A model generated the notes under the pieces. The model was not told the DNA's origin. It ran no database searches and saw only the letters and a program-made list of their open reading frames with translations. A stretch of 64,000 bases of DNA from Botryosphaeria dothidea (lineage: Eukaryota > Ascomycota > Dothideomycetes > Botryosphaeriales > Botryosphaeriaceae), in the NCBI GenBank assembly GCA_011503125.2, contig WWBZ02000082.1:1798001-1862000 (forward strand), given 5' to 3'. Below are positions 46,682 through 56,852 of the stretch, piece after piece; position 1 is the first letter of the stretch; every line of letters starts with the position of its first letter. Both the position numbers and the translations under genes were made by a program.

Positions 46682-47938
46682 CAGCGGGCCGCGGTGACGG
46701 CTTCAAGTCCCAGGGCCGGCTCGACGAGGTGCCCTCTGAGCCCGGCGCAGGAACAGAACCGCAAGAGGAGGGGTACAGGGTCCAGTGGGGGGTCGGGTGG
46801 GCAGGCGGGGCGTGGTTGTCGCTGACAGAGAGCGGTGCCGTGGGTGCGATGGAGTGGAAGGTTTTTGAAACGAGACAGCAGAGGGCCATGACTGCGCTAA
46901 ACTGCGCTACAGGCCTGGCGATTTGCATACAAGCGCATCTTCGGCCTAGCGCCCCCCAAGACTAGGTTTGCACCACCGCGAAACAAGTTCGCCGCCCGCA
47001 GCCCGCCGGCCCACGCCTGCAGCGCCCTCCGACCCACGACCAGCGCGCACGCCTCTAGCCCGTCCCCAGGCGTTCGCAGCGCTGGCGGGCGCGGGTGTGG
47101 GCGCGCTGCCCTCGTTGCCCGCCGTTGCCGTCTCAGCACTCACAAACCGGCCGTCGCTCGGCAGCACATGACGCCCGCCTAAGAGTCGCCGGCGCAGCGT
47201 CGATCGCGGAAGGCTTGCGGACGAATACGGCCTAGCTGGGCCTTACAGGCGCCTGTCCCAGGCGGATCACCTCCAGCGCATCGGCTTTGGCAGCGTCAGG
47301 CGATCGAGACGGTGCTGTGAGCTGCGTGCCCGGCCGGTGATTCGCAGCGGTGGTTGCGGTTACGTGCCCCGCCCCAGCTGCGCGCATCCAAGAGCTGCCG
47401 TCTATCGTGAGATTGCCCGTCGAATAGGAGCCAGGCGCTGTTTTGCCAGGACGCCGACGTCCGCCGAAAGGGACTAGCTGCTGGGCCTGCTGCCCCTTGA
47501 TCCTGGCCGCTTAAACAAGCTCTTTGGTAAAGATCTTCGCCAAAATTCACTGTTTTTTCTGCCTGTCTCCAATCCTCCGCGCGACTGCAGCCCGCGGTGG
47601 GTCCTGCTAATGAGAAGAGACAAGACTTCTTGATCACGCGCTACGGTGCTTCTGTCCTGCAGCGCTGTCTTGGGCTCTCCGCGCCTTCTCCGCATCGTAG
47701 CATCAGCCGCAATCGCAATCCTCGCCCGCCCCACCGCAATCGCCTGTTGTTTCGCCGCCAGCGCACCCGGGCCGTTGAAGAGCCGTCATCCCGGCACCAA
47801 TTCTCTCATAATCTATGCCCGAACCAGTCTTCCAATTGGTATTGTGTCTATGCATGCTGTCGCACATGCATGGTCTCGTACATGCTCTCCCGGATGACTC
47901 CAACGATCTGAACCTGCTTGATAAGAACCCGTTGCCAT
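46682..47938. other. Intergenic region upstream of AcrB
   Basis: 1.26 kb, GC-rich, with overlapping frames on both strands but no domain. Probably the AcrB promoter and the thioesterase 3' region. Confidence 0.4.
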
Positions 47939-49080
47939 TTAAGGACTGGCGCTACCAAAGTCCTCTTTTGCGTCCGGCCGGTCCCAACTGCCCGTCTCTA
48001 GCTGCCTGACCTGCTCCAACAAGGCGCCCACTCGTTGGCCGTACTTTTTCTTGGCAGCTTCCTGCAGCGTGAACGTCTCACGAAACTGGTCCAACATGAA
48101 GGGCTTAAGAGGCGTCTTCTTGCCCCTCCTGTAGTCATACACAACTATGTCCTCGACACAGCGTGCGGCTGGCCTCTGGTGTCGCTCTGAGAGAATGATG
48201 ACATCTAGGATGAATGAATCAGTTTCATCCGTAGGCTCAGACCGCAGCTTGTGCAACACAGTTACGCGGTCTGGCCAAGTCATAGGCTGGGAAGCATCAC
48301 GCAGTCAGCAGATAGTCGTCCATCGGCCGAAACGGAGAACGCAGACCGGCGGCGGTGTTGGGGAGCACTCACAAACTTGTAATCCGTTCGAATGCTTCGG
48401 AGAATAAGCCCATCGGCTTTCGGCGTCATGATTTCCGTCCATTCACGTTTGTGGGCCGGGTCATGAATATTTGCAAAGTTCAACGTCCAATTGACCCTTG
48501 CCGACTCGGCATAACGGTTGTAAACGACATTGTTTACATGACCTATAACATGTCAATAATTCATGCGGAGCTGTCAGTACGACGAGCTTGCCAACGCATA
48601 CCCTTGAAGAAACCTTAGTAAATACATCCTAATTGAAGGCATCTGCCGCTAGAATCTGGGAGGTCATCTCACCATGCTGTCCTGTTCCCGCCAAGAAATG
48701 CTCATTAGCCCTCAATGTTGAGCTTTCGAGATACTGTCAAGGCGTACCATTTCCCCCCAGACGACTTCGTGCCTATACAGGCCTCGCCGGCTCTTATCCG
48801 TCAGGAATCCTTCACTACCTGCAACAAGCTCCCTCCAGTCCCTAGCTACTTCTTCCAATACTACCCCGGCAGCGCGCGTTTGCTCAGGGTTCAATCCAAA
48901 TGTGATACATTTTCCGATGCGGGATCTGATGTCCGACAACCAGCGGGGACTCAGAGAAGCGGTGATCGGTGCCGAATCGTCGCCAGCGGCCGAGGAATAG
49001 TATGCGCGGGGAAGTCTTCGGTATACCGGAGAAGGTGATGCGAGATGGGCCAGCAGCGGACGGGCGGCGGAGAGCTTCAT
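47939..49080 (-). CDS. Hotdog-fold acyl-CoA thioesterase-like protein (4HBT type)
   Basis: Exons: 49080-48748, a 9-nt exon 48681-48673, 48542-48373 and 48286-47939. The N-terminus (MKLSAARPLLAHLASPSPVY) looks mitochondrial. The hotdog core reads YRHEVVWGEM, then DSM, then HVNNVVYNRYAESARVNWTL, the 4HBT_2 thioesterase signature, followed by TDYKF/PMTWPDRVTVLHKL and SERHQRPAARCVEDIVVYDY. Family members hydrolyse acyl-CoA thioesters. The motif GEM-DSM-G-HVNN needs one base more than is present at the 9-nt exon's end. Either the donor is non-canonical, a base has been lost (a frameshift), or the small exon is elsewhere. The remaining junctions keep frame. Substrate unknown. Confidence 0.75.
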
Positions 49081-49422
49081 GGTTGCGCGACGTCGTCAAT
49101 GGCCAGGAACGAAGGTTTTGAGACACAGGAGACGACAAGGGGTAGCCTCCAACGGGCAGAAATACGAGGCCCGCTGCTGCAGGGCGGTTCAGACAAAGTT
49201 GAGATTAACGGACGCATCCCGCGGGGAAGTCGCGCAAGAGGCGCAGGGCCACCCGAGGACCGCCAGCCACGCGCTCTCGGCCCCGCTGCAAGCACGACGT
49301 CAGTCCTCCTCCGAAAAAGCAACTTTACAAATAGAATCTCCTGTGTCCCCGCTCGACCTTTCGCCGCATTTGTCGGGCTATCTCCCTTAATCGCACAATC
49401 CCGGCTCTACAGTTGGCCCATC
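49081..49422. other. Divergent promoter of two mitochondrial genes
   Basis: 342 bp between the start codons of the thioesterase (-) and the LYR protein (+). Confidence 0.45.
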
Positions 49423-49864
49423 ATGGCTTCGATCAACCCGGAGCTGCGCCATCAGGTCATTCGGATCTACAAAGGTAATCGGCCCTCATTGCCCGCAGCG
49501 ACCAACCTCGTTAATCCCAGAGACAGAGCTGCTGTACCTCGGCAGAGAGTACCCTCTGGGCTACGACTTTTACAAGACACGTCTTCACAAAGCCTTTGCA
49601 AGTCAAGCTGGATTGAGAGACGAGGAGAAGATCAAGCAGGGCATAAAAAGGGCTCAGTTCGTAAAGAAGGGTACGGACCGGGAACCCAAACCTTAACCAG
49701 TCAGCTGACATATTTTCGCAGAAATTGAGACCCTGTATGTCTACATTGGAAACAAGACAAGCCATCTATAAATCTGGCTAATATATTTTCTAAATTACTG
49801 ACAAACGCGCAGATACTATCTCAAAAGATACCGCACGCTGCGCCAGAGATATGACAAGACGTAA
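49423..49864 (+). CDS. LYR-motif protein, ETFRF1/LYRM5-like
   Basis: Four exons, 49423-49474, 49521-49670, 49722-49734 (13 nt) and 49813-49864, giving 88 residues. The protein reads [20 protein letters not shown] then [39 protein letters not shown] and [17 protein letters not shown]. This matches ETFRF1 (LYRM5) closely, a small mitochondrial matrix protein that binds electron-transfer flavoprotein and regulates its FAD. It belongs to the LYR family that works with acyl carrier protein. Frame continuity through all three introns supports the model, including the tiny exon. It diverges from the thioesterase gene. Confidence 0.88.
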
Positions 49865-50176
49865 GAGAACCTGAGCTCATTTGACGTGCAGAAGGTGCTG
49901 CAGCCGACGGTTAGCGCCATATGCGAAGATCAGATCAGAACTACCATGGGGAGTTGAGCATTCATCCGGATAGCTTTGTCGCCAGAAGGATGCAATGCTT
50001 TCGTCCGGACGAATGCTTCAACTCCCCATGGCTGTCCTGACCTGACATTTGTTTGATTCATCTGTGTGAATTCTGCATTTGGCGCTTACCATCAGCTGCA
50101 ATGCCGCTCTGTAAGCAGTCAGGGGCACAGGAAAAAGCAAAACAAAGGAAACTGTAGAATGGGTATAAAGCTCCAC
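49865..50176. other. Convergent spacer with long hairpin
   Basis: 312 bp between two convergent genes, largely occupied by the inverted repeat at 49929-50046. Confidence 0.5.
49929..50046. repeat. Long imperfect inverted repeat (hairpin)
   Basis: Left arm about 49929-49970 and right arm about 50004-50046 are complementary: a core of about 28 bp (CCATGGGGAGTTGA then GCATTC, then TCCGGA) with one mismatch and one single-base bulge, extended outward by a weaker 14-16 bp section. The loop is about 33 nt. It could be a folded RNA, a small inverted-repeat element or a shared transcription end structure. Confidence 0.75.
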
Positions 50177-51340
50177 TTAAATCTTCTCCGCCCACCATGC
50201 TCCAAGCTCAAGACATTCTCCACTAGAAGCGCCCCTTTGCTGCAGTAGATCATCCATCATCCATCCCCACCAGCGTTGCCATTCTTCCTGGTTCTTTCCG
50301 CTAACCTCCTTGAGCAGAGGCTCCAAACTTTCGATCAATTGGATCACCACAGTGAGCGCCGTGTGTCGTAAGGCCGCTTGCTCCTCGCTCAGGATGGAGT
50401 CTTCACCAGGCCTGAGCTTCCCTCCAAGCTCGCTGTCTCTGCGCTTCAGGGATCTCTTATCGCCACTCATTTCTCTTTCCCAACGCATTTCTCCCAATGG
50501 AATGGCCACTCTGCGGTAATCAACGTCTTTCAAGGTTTCGGTTTCCTGCAAAAGCAACTGCAGTATACGCGAGCACGGCATCGTGTACAGCTGTCGCTTT
50601 TCGACAGCGTCCTGGATCCAGTCGCTGGCATCCTGTAGATACTTGTTTTGGCAGCTGGCAAACGGAGTGGATGGCGAGATCAAAAACGTTGCGGTTTTCG
50701 CGCACTGGTCTTCGTCATCCTGGTTTTGGCGAGGCGGAGGAGGAGGGTGTGGCAACAGAGAACGGATGACAGAATCCACGTCCCAACATTCGATATCACC
50801 TCCTTTCTTGCAGACGCGAATAAACTCTTCCAGCGCTTTTTGCGAAGGGACACCAGTGGGGATCACAAGCCCAAGATCCTTGCACACAACGATGTCAAAC
50901 TCGTCGTCGTCAAAGGGCAGCGGGAATCTGCGCAGGTCATGCTGAACGAAGCGCCACTTGATTCCCTGCTTGTTCAGGTCGGCGGCCATGGGAACAATAT
51001 CGATGCCAGTGAATTCGACGTCGGTGAAGCCGTAGCTGGAGAGATACTCATGGGCTAGCGACGTCCAGTACGCGCTCCCGCACGCGATCTCCAGCACCTT
51101 CTTGGGGGCTATATCCTTGATGCGCGGCGAGCACAGCGGCTTGCCGAGGGCGGTGACGGAGAGCAGGGTGGACAGGTTCTGGCGCTGCAGCTCAGGCAGG
51201 TCGCAGGGTAGCGGGTAGGGCAGGTCCCTGAGGTATCGGCGGCCATGGCGGATGGCGAAGGGGGTGAGCAGCGGCTGGTGACTGTCGCCGCTGCTGTGGG
51301 TGGACTGGGAGCTGGAGGTGGAGCCGCGGGCGACTTCCAT
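50177..51340 (-). CDS. SAM-dependent class I methyltransferase
   Basis: The frame from the first in-frame ATG (51340, MEVARGSTSSSQSTHSSGDS) to the stop gives 387 residues; it stays open upstream to 51406 without an ATG, so a short upstream exon is possible. The methyltransferase core is clear: motif I KVLEIACGSAYWTSLAHEYL, VEFTGIDIVPMAADLNKQGI (acidic residue for ribose) and RFPLPFDDDEFDIVVCKDLG, followed by FIRVCKKGGDIECWDVDS. A C-terminal helical extension of about 150 residues ends GWMMDDLLQQRGASSGE. The layout resembles the LaeA/UMTA-like fungal methyltransferases, but no cluster genes surround it. Target unknown. Confidence 0.85.
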   Translation of the reverse strand: MEVARGSTSSSQSTHSSGDSHQPLLTPFAIRHGRRYLRDLPYPLPCDLPELQRQNLSTLLSVTALGKPLCSPRIKDIAPKKVLEIACGSAYWTSLAHEYLSSYGFTDVEFTGIDIVPMAADLNKQGIKWRFVQHDLRRFPLPFDDDEFDIVVCKDLGLVIPTGVPSQKALEEFIRVCKKGGDIECWDVDSVIRSLLPHPPPPPRQNQDDEDQCAKTATFLISPSTPFASCQNKYLQDASDWIQDAVEKRQLYTMPCSRILQLLLQETETLKDVDYRRVAIPLGEMRWEREMSGDKRSLKRRDSELGGKLRPGEDSILSEEQAALRHTALTVVIQLIESLEPLLKEVSGKNQEEWQRWWGWMMDDLLQQRGASSGECLELGAWWAEKI

Positions 51341-52949
51341 GGCGGCCAATTGCGCGCTCACGTTGCTTGATGCGAGGATGGAATTTCGACTCAGAAGCCC
51401 CTCCAAATCTTCTGGGGCAGCAGTCCTCGGTCGCTGGAGCTGGGAGGGAGGGACATTTTGGTAGCGGTACTAGTCTCGGCCCTTAGCATAAAGCCATGAT
51501 CCACGGAGTGGAAACAGCGCCCCCCTGATGGGTGCAAAGGGTGAATCTTTACCATGTACCATTCCATCCTGAGTCGTCGGCCCGGGGCCCGTATCCCGCT
51601 TTATCAGCCTTCCCCACTGTATCGGACTTATTAAGACGGCGCTCGAGCGTCGGTGAGTTGCCCGCTGGCCGCGGCACGGCGGATTGCGAGAGACGGCTAG
51701 AGAGCTCCGCCTGAGGCATGAACAGCGCGACAGCTGCGTGAGTAGGGTGTGGGAGGACGGCGGGCGTGGAGCGTGGAGGAGTTAGCAAGGGCGCGCACGA
51801 CGCGCAGCTATGATGAATCGCAGCGAGCTTCAGCCTCAGGTGAGACCGTTGGAGCTTCACGTTGGCAGCCCACCCTAATATGGAGCCGTGAGGCTCAGCT
51901 AGTCCCCTCCGACGCGCGCGAAGCCGAGGTGGGCGGGCTCCAATCATCCATCGCAAGCTCAGCAGCTGCGGTGCAGCGCCAGAGTTTGAGCGTGGATGCG
52001 TGTTTCTGCCCAAGGTCCCAGGCCCAGGACCAGGACCTCGCCGCGCGGGAGCGGGAGCTGTCGCCCGGGAGGTGCTAGCAACAGTAGCAGCATTACAAAC
52101 TACATGGACAGCAGACGCGCCGTGGCATCACAAACAGGTGACGAAACACAGCGCCGCCGACAGCCTGAGATGAACCCACCGGGCGGGCCCTGGCTCTCGT
52201 CATGCTGCCGCCGGGCGCATCGCCGTCGCCGTCGCTGCGGCGCGCTGAGCAGCCCGGCCGCGTGAGAGTGAGAACAAATCACGTGTTGTGACCCGAACCG
52301 TGCCCTTCCCGCAAGCTGGAGAACCACCAGGCTCGCCGCCAACCACCATCCCACCGTGCACCTCGACTGTCCACGCCATTCTTTGCGCCTGCGTTCTGCC
52401 GCCATTGATTCCAGCTCGGCTGCCCGGCTCCTGCCCTGACAATATCGACGGTCAGCCTTCTGCACTGCTATTCGAAAGGTCCGTCGGGCGAAACACTCGT
52501 CATCCTAGACCACCCGCCTCCCAGCCAAAACACTCCTCCTGCTCAAGCTCAAGCTCACGCGTCCCTCTTGCTGCAGCTCCCCGCCCCCGACGTCTGCGGC
52601 CGCTCAACTCTTGGCAAACTACTGTCCCTCCCCAGCCCTGCGCAAGCTCCCACGCCCGCCAGCCTCGGTCCCGCCCGCACAAACACCACCGCGCTGCTCG
52701 TTTGCAAGGTTGACGCACTGGGCCTGTTGGCGCGCCATAGCGGACCGCGCTGCGGCGGATCTCCACCTGCATTCATTTGATGAGTGTCGGCTGCGCGGTT
52801 GCTCATGTTAAGGCGAAGAAGACACCACCGTCCCCAACCTCTTCCGCTCACTTAACGCCCGCACTGCACTCTATCCCCGCCTCCGCAACCACATTAATAG
52901 CGGCATACGGCTTATTACGCACATCTTCGAGGCCATCTCTCCACTGTAG
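51341..52949. other. Divergent upstream region of methyltransferase and CCR4
   Basis: 1.6 kb, GC-rich, with overlapping short frames on both strands and no domains. A long CCR4 leader is likely here. Confidence 0.4.
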
Positions 52950-55325
52950 ATGGCCGATGGTCCTTACCGGTTCCAGCAGGGAGCCGGGCAGTTCTACTTC
53001 AACCAACAAACACACCTGCCGAGAAGTCTCACCCGCACAGGGTCACCGGTCACAAGTGGCGGCAGAATAGGATTCAATCCGGATACTCCCTCTCCAACAC
53101 GTTCGCCTGGACCACAGTCGCCCGCGCACAACCCGTTCAGCATGTATAACCAGACGCATGCGCAGCAAGGGCAGCACAGCATGTTGAACGGCAACTCTCA
53201 GCAGCGCTTCGCGATGCAAATGAATCTTGCCAAGTTCCAGCACCAAAACCATCAGCACCAGAACCATCAGCACCCCCCGCATCAGGACCACGGCGCTCAT
53301 GGCGCGCATGGCGCGAACTTTGGTACCCATCAGCACAACATCTCGAGTGGGGCCTTGGCAAACGCGACACCTCATTTTGGAGCCAATCACCTGCAAAATG
53401 GCACTCCAGGAAGCGTACACAGCAGCCTTGCGAAGGCGCCGAATGAGCACTGGGCGATGCAGCTGCAGTACGCGCAGCACGCTCGGGAGATGACCATATC
53501 GCACTCACATGCTCGCAATCACCCGTCGACGAACAAGGCTGTAACAACTGGACAGGCAAATGGAATTTCAAAGGAGCCAGAGAAGGAAGGGCGCAATCGG
53601 ACCACAAATGACGACAATGACAAGGATGACACTCAGATATGGAAGGCCCTTGATCTCGGTGGCCAGAATCTCAAAGTTCTCTCGCCGGTTCTGTTTGACT
53701 ATACCTTCCTTACTAAACTTTATCTGAACTTCAACAAGCTCACGTTCCTTCCTCCCTCGATCGGAAAGCTTAGGAACTTGAGGGAGTTGGATTTGTCCTT
53801 AAATGAGCTCCGTACGCTGCCCCCTGAAATCGGTATGCTAGTCAATCTTCGTGAGCTCTTGCTCTTCGACAATAACATTGAGACCCTGCCCTACGAAATG
53901 GGCTCCTTGTATCAGTTGGAAATTCTCGGTATCGAGGGCAACTCCAACCTCGATGATCAGCTGAAGAGCATAATCGTTGAACATGGCACGACTGAGCTCG
54001 TCAAGTACCTGCGCGAGCAAGCGCCGGGTGAGTTATACTTTGATTTTTTGCCTGAACCTAACTCCTGACTGATTTGCAGGACCGGATCCTCCGACGGAAC
54101 GTGACTGGATCGTACTTGACGACACCCCTGCTGCGCCTGATGAGAAGTTCCAGGTCCTGAGTTATAACATTCTTTGCGACCGGATGGCTACACAATCGCA
54201 CTTCGGATACACGCCTTCTGGTGCATTAGCGTGGGACCACAGGAAGGATCTGATACTGCAGGAACTCCGCAGCCGCCAACCGGACATCATATGTCTCCAG
54301 GAGATCGACTCCGAGAGCTACCACGAGTACTTCCGTCCGGCGTTAGCCCACGACGACTACAAGGGTGTCTACTGGCAGAAGTCTAGGTCAAGGACGATGA
54401 CTGAAAAGGAAGCCAAGTTTGTTGACGGATGCTGTATATTCTACAAGAATAGCAAGTAAGTTGTTGCGGCTCCTGAGTTGCCCAAATATGCTAACCAGGT
54501 AGATTCATTCTGCTCGACAAACAGCTCCTCGACTTCGCCAAACTAGCGATTAATAGGCCTGACATGAAAGGCGAACACGACATTTTCAACCGTGTCATGC
54601 CTAAGGACAACATCGCTGTGTCAGCCTTCTTCGAAGTTCGCCAAACCGGTGCTCGCTTGATGGTTGTCAACTCGCACGTCTGTTGGGAACCAATCTTCAA
54701 GGATGTCAAAGTCATCCAGGTTGCAATCCTCATGGAGCAGATCCAGAAGTTCGCCGAGAAATACGTCAGTTGGCCATCCTGCAGCGACAAATCGGTGTAC
54801 AGATACGCCAACGGTGACGCCGATGACGATAAAGAGCCACCGGAGCCCTTACCAGAGCCAGCGCCTTCGATGACGTATTCGGAGCCGCAACAAATTCCAC
54901 TGGTCCTTTGCGGTGACTTCAACTCTACCCCTGACTCTGGAGTGTACGAGTTGATTGCCCATGGCTCTCTCTCGAGCGATCATTCCGACCTTGGCAATTA
55001 CAAGTACGGCCACTTCACTAAGCAAGGCATGTCCCATCCCTTCAGTCTCAAATCAAGCTACTCGAACATTGGAGAGCTCAGTTTCACAAACTACACGCCT
55101 GGTTTTACCGGAGTCATCGACTACGTCTTCTACTCGACGAACGCGCTCAACGCTACTGGCCTTCTGGGAGAAGTGGACAAGGAGTACATGCAACGCGTGC
55201 CTGGATTTCCGAACTACCACTTCCCTAGTGATCACTTAGCGCTGCTGGCAGAGTTTGTGTTCAAAGGTCGGAAAGAGAGGAAGACTGTAGAAGCCGATTT
55301 TGGGCCACAGCGAGATCGCCGCTAG
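52950..55325 (+). CDS. ccr4: CCR4 poly(A) deadenylase
   Basis: Three exons, 52950-54027, 54080-54455 and 54503-55325, about 758 residues. The N-terminus is Gln/His/Asn-rich ([20 protein letters not shown]). Leucine-rich repeats follow ([40 protein letters not shown]), which bind the CAF1 subunit. The endonuclease/exonuclease/phosphatase domain shows [24 protein letters not shown] (catalytic Glu), [29 protein letters not shown] and [12 protein letters not shown] (catalytic Asp/His). This is the catalytic subunit of the CCR4-NOT complex that shortens mRNA poly(A) tails in the cytoplasm. All landmarks and lengths agree. Confidence 0.96.
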
Positions 55326-56852
55326 GCACGGTAAACATCCACTTTCCTCTTTTGCATGTCAGGCGGTTCAGCACGCTGGATTTGAATGGCCAGCAGTTGG
55401 GTATCATACGGAGGGCGCTGCGGTACAACGGGAGTTCGTATCGTCTTAAAGCGAGTGCCTTTTCTCCCGAATGAACGAAGCGGTGTTATGGGGTTTTGAT
55501 GTTTTGCGGGTCTGCTTTTCCTCAAGTCTCTGGTGCTGGCGGTCAATGGATGGACGAACGGCAGGCGGGACAAAGCATTCAAGAGGTTTTCCATTGAACA
55601 CGAAAAAAAAAGGAGGCAGAAGACTGGAGGTCGACTGAGAATGACATTGGTGCGGCGTGTGCTTCTGGAGGTAACGAGTCCTGCTCCGGACTGGTATCGC
55701 CCTAGCCCACTCGCTCATGCTTCTTTTCAGTCTTCTCTTACTGGTGGTTGAACAATCTTGACTAGAGAGTGTTCGTCTGATTCTTATTTTTGCCTTTTCC
55801 AGGGAAATCTGGCGCAGAACTGTCATTTCACTGCGGTATTTTTCGGTTTTCGGCCTTGCCCTGCCGTCTTTCTTGTGGGCTGGCAGCTATCATTTGCCGG
55901 GCGAGCCAACCCCCGCCGAACCTCTTGCGGTCGATTGTTTATGGTCTGGATAAGGTGTTCTCCTCTTGCATTGCGTTGTGCGCCCCCTTGGTGTAGTTCG
56001 GCGAGTTCGTTAGTCTTTCTCATTTCTGATTTCATGTAACGATGTACTAGGTAGTCTTATCCGCCCTCGTGGTGAACAAGCAATTGCCGACACCGAAACA
56101 GGTTGGCATTGAAACATCGTCGCCCCAGTGTGTTGTGATGAGACTCGAAAGAATTTGTGGACACACAGACCACTTCATGACACTCCTGCTACGCGAAGAG
56201 ATGGGAATTCGGTCGCCATCTTCAGCAAAACCACGGCCATTTCATCACTATTTATGCAGAGTTTAAGCATATGTGGGACGCAAACGCCATCGAACTATTA
56301 GAGTCTTTTGCCCGGGTAGATGATTCAACCCCCCACGCACAGTGCTTTGCTTTTTCCTCAGTCCTCGCTCTATGAATATTTCCGTGCATCAGGAGTAGTG
56401 CCAGAGACGACGCAGCATTAGTCTGTACGAGCAGAAAACTCCATAGAAACTATAGGGTGCTTTCATCTTTATGGTCTAACCTTTGGGCAGAGGGGTCACG
56501 CGTCAACTTCCTCATATGTTTGAAGAACCCCGCGAAACGTATGGGCTCGGCAAACAGCTGCAGAAGGCGGTCGCGAGCCGAAGAGGTTACGGAGTGCGGA
56601 TAAGGTGACGCGGGTCCGCCCGTCGTGAGATCCGCCATTATGGATCTGCGGCGATTCATGCAGGTCCCTGCTCGTCCACGGTGCACATCCGCGCTAATGC
56701 GACTCTATTATCTGACACTGAACATCTCCGCCAGCCTTACCTCCGCGTCGCGCCCAAGCCCGCTCCCACCTTCGCCGCAGGAGCGCCATGTAGCGCGTGC
56801 CATCCTCTAGCCTCCGTATCAGTCGCACTCTTCGAACTTCGCCTCCCCCACC
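55326..56852. other. Intergenic region
   Basis: 1.5 kb between CCR4 and UBP8 on the same strand. It should contain the CCR4 3' untranslated region and UBP8 promoter. No domain-bearing frame was seen. Confidence 0.45.
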
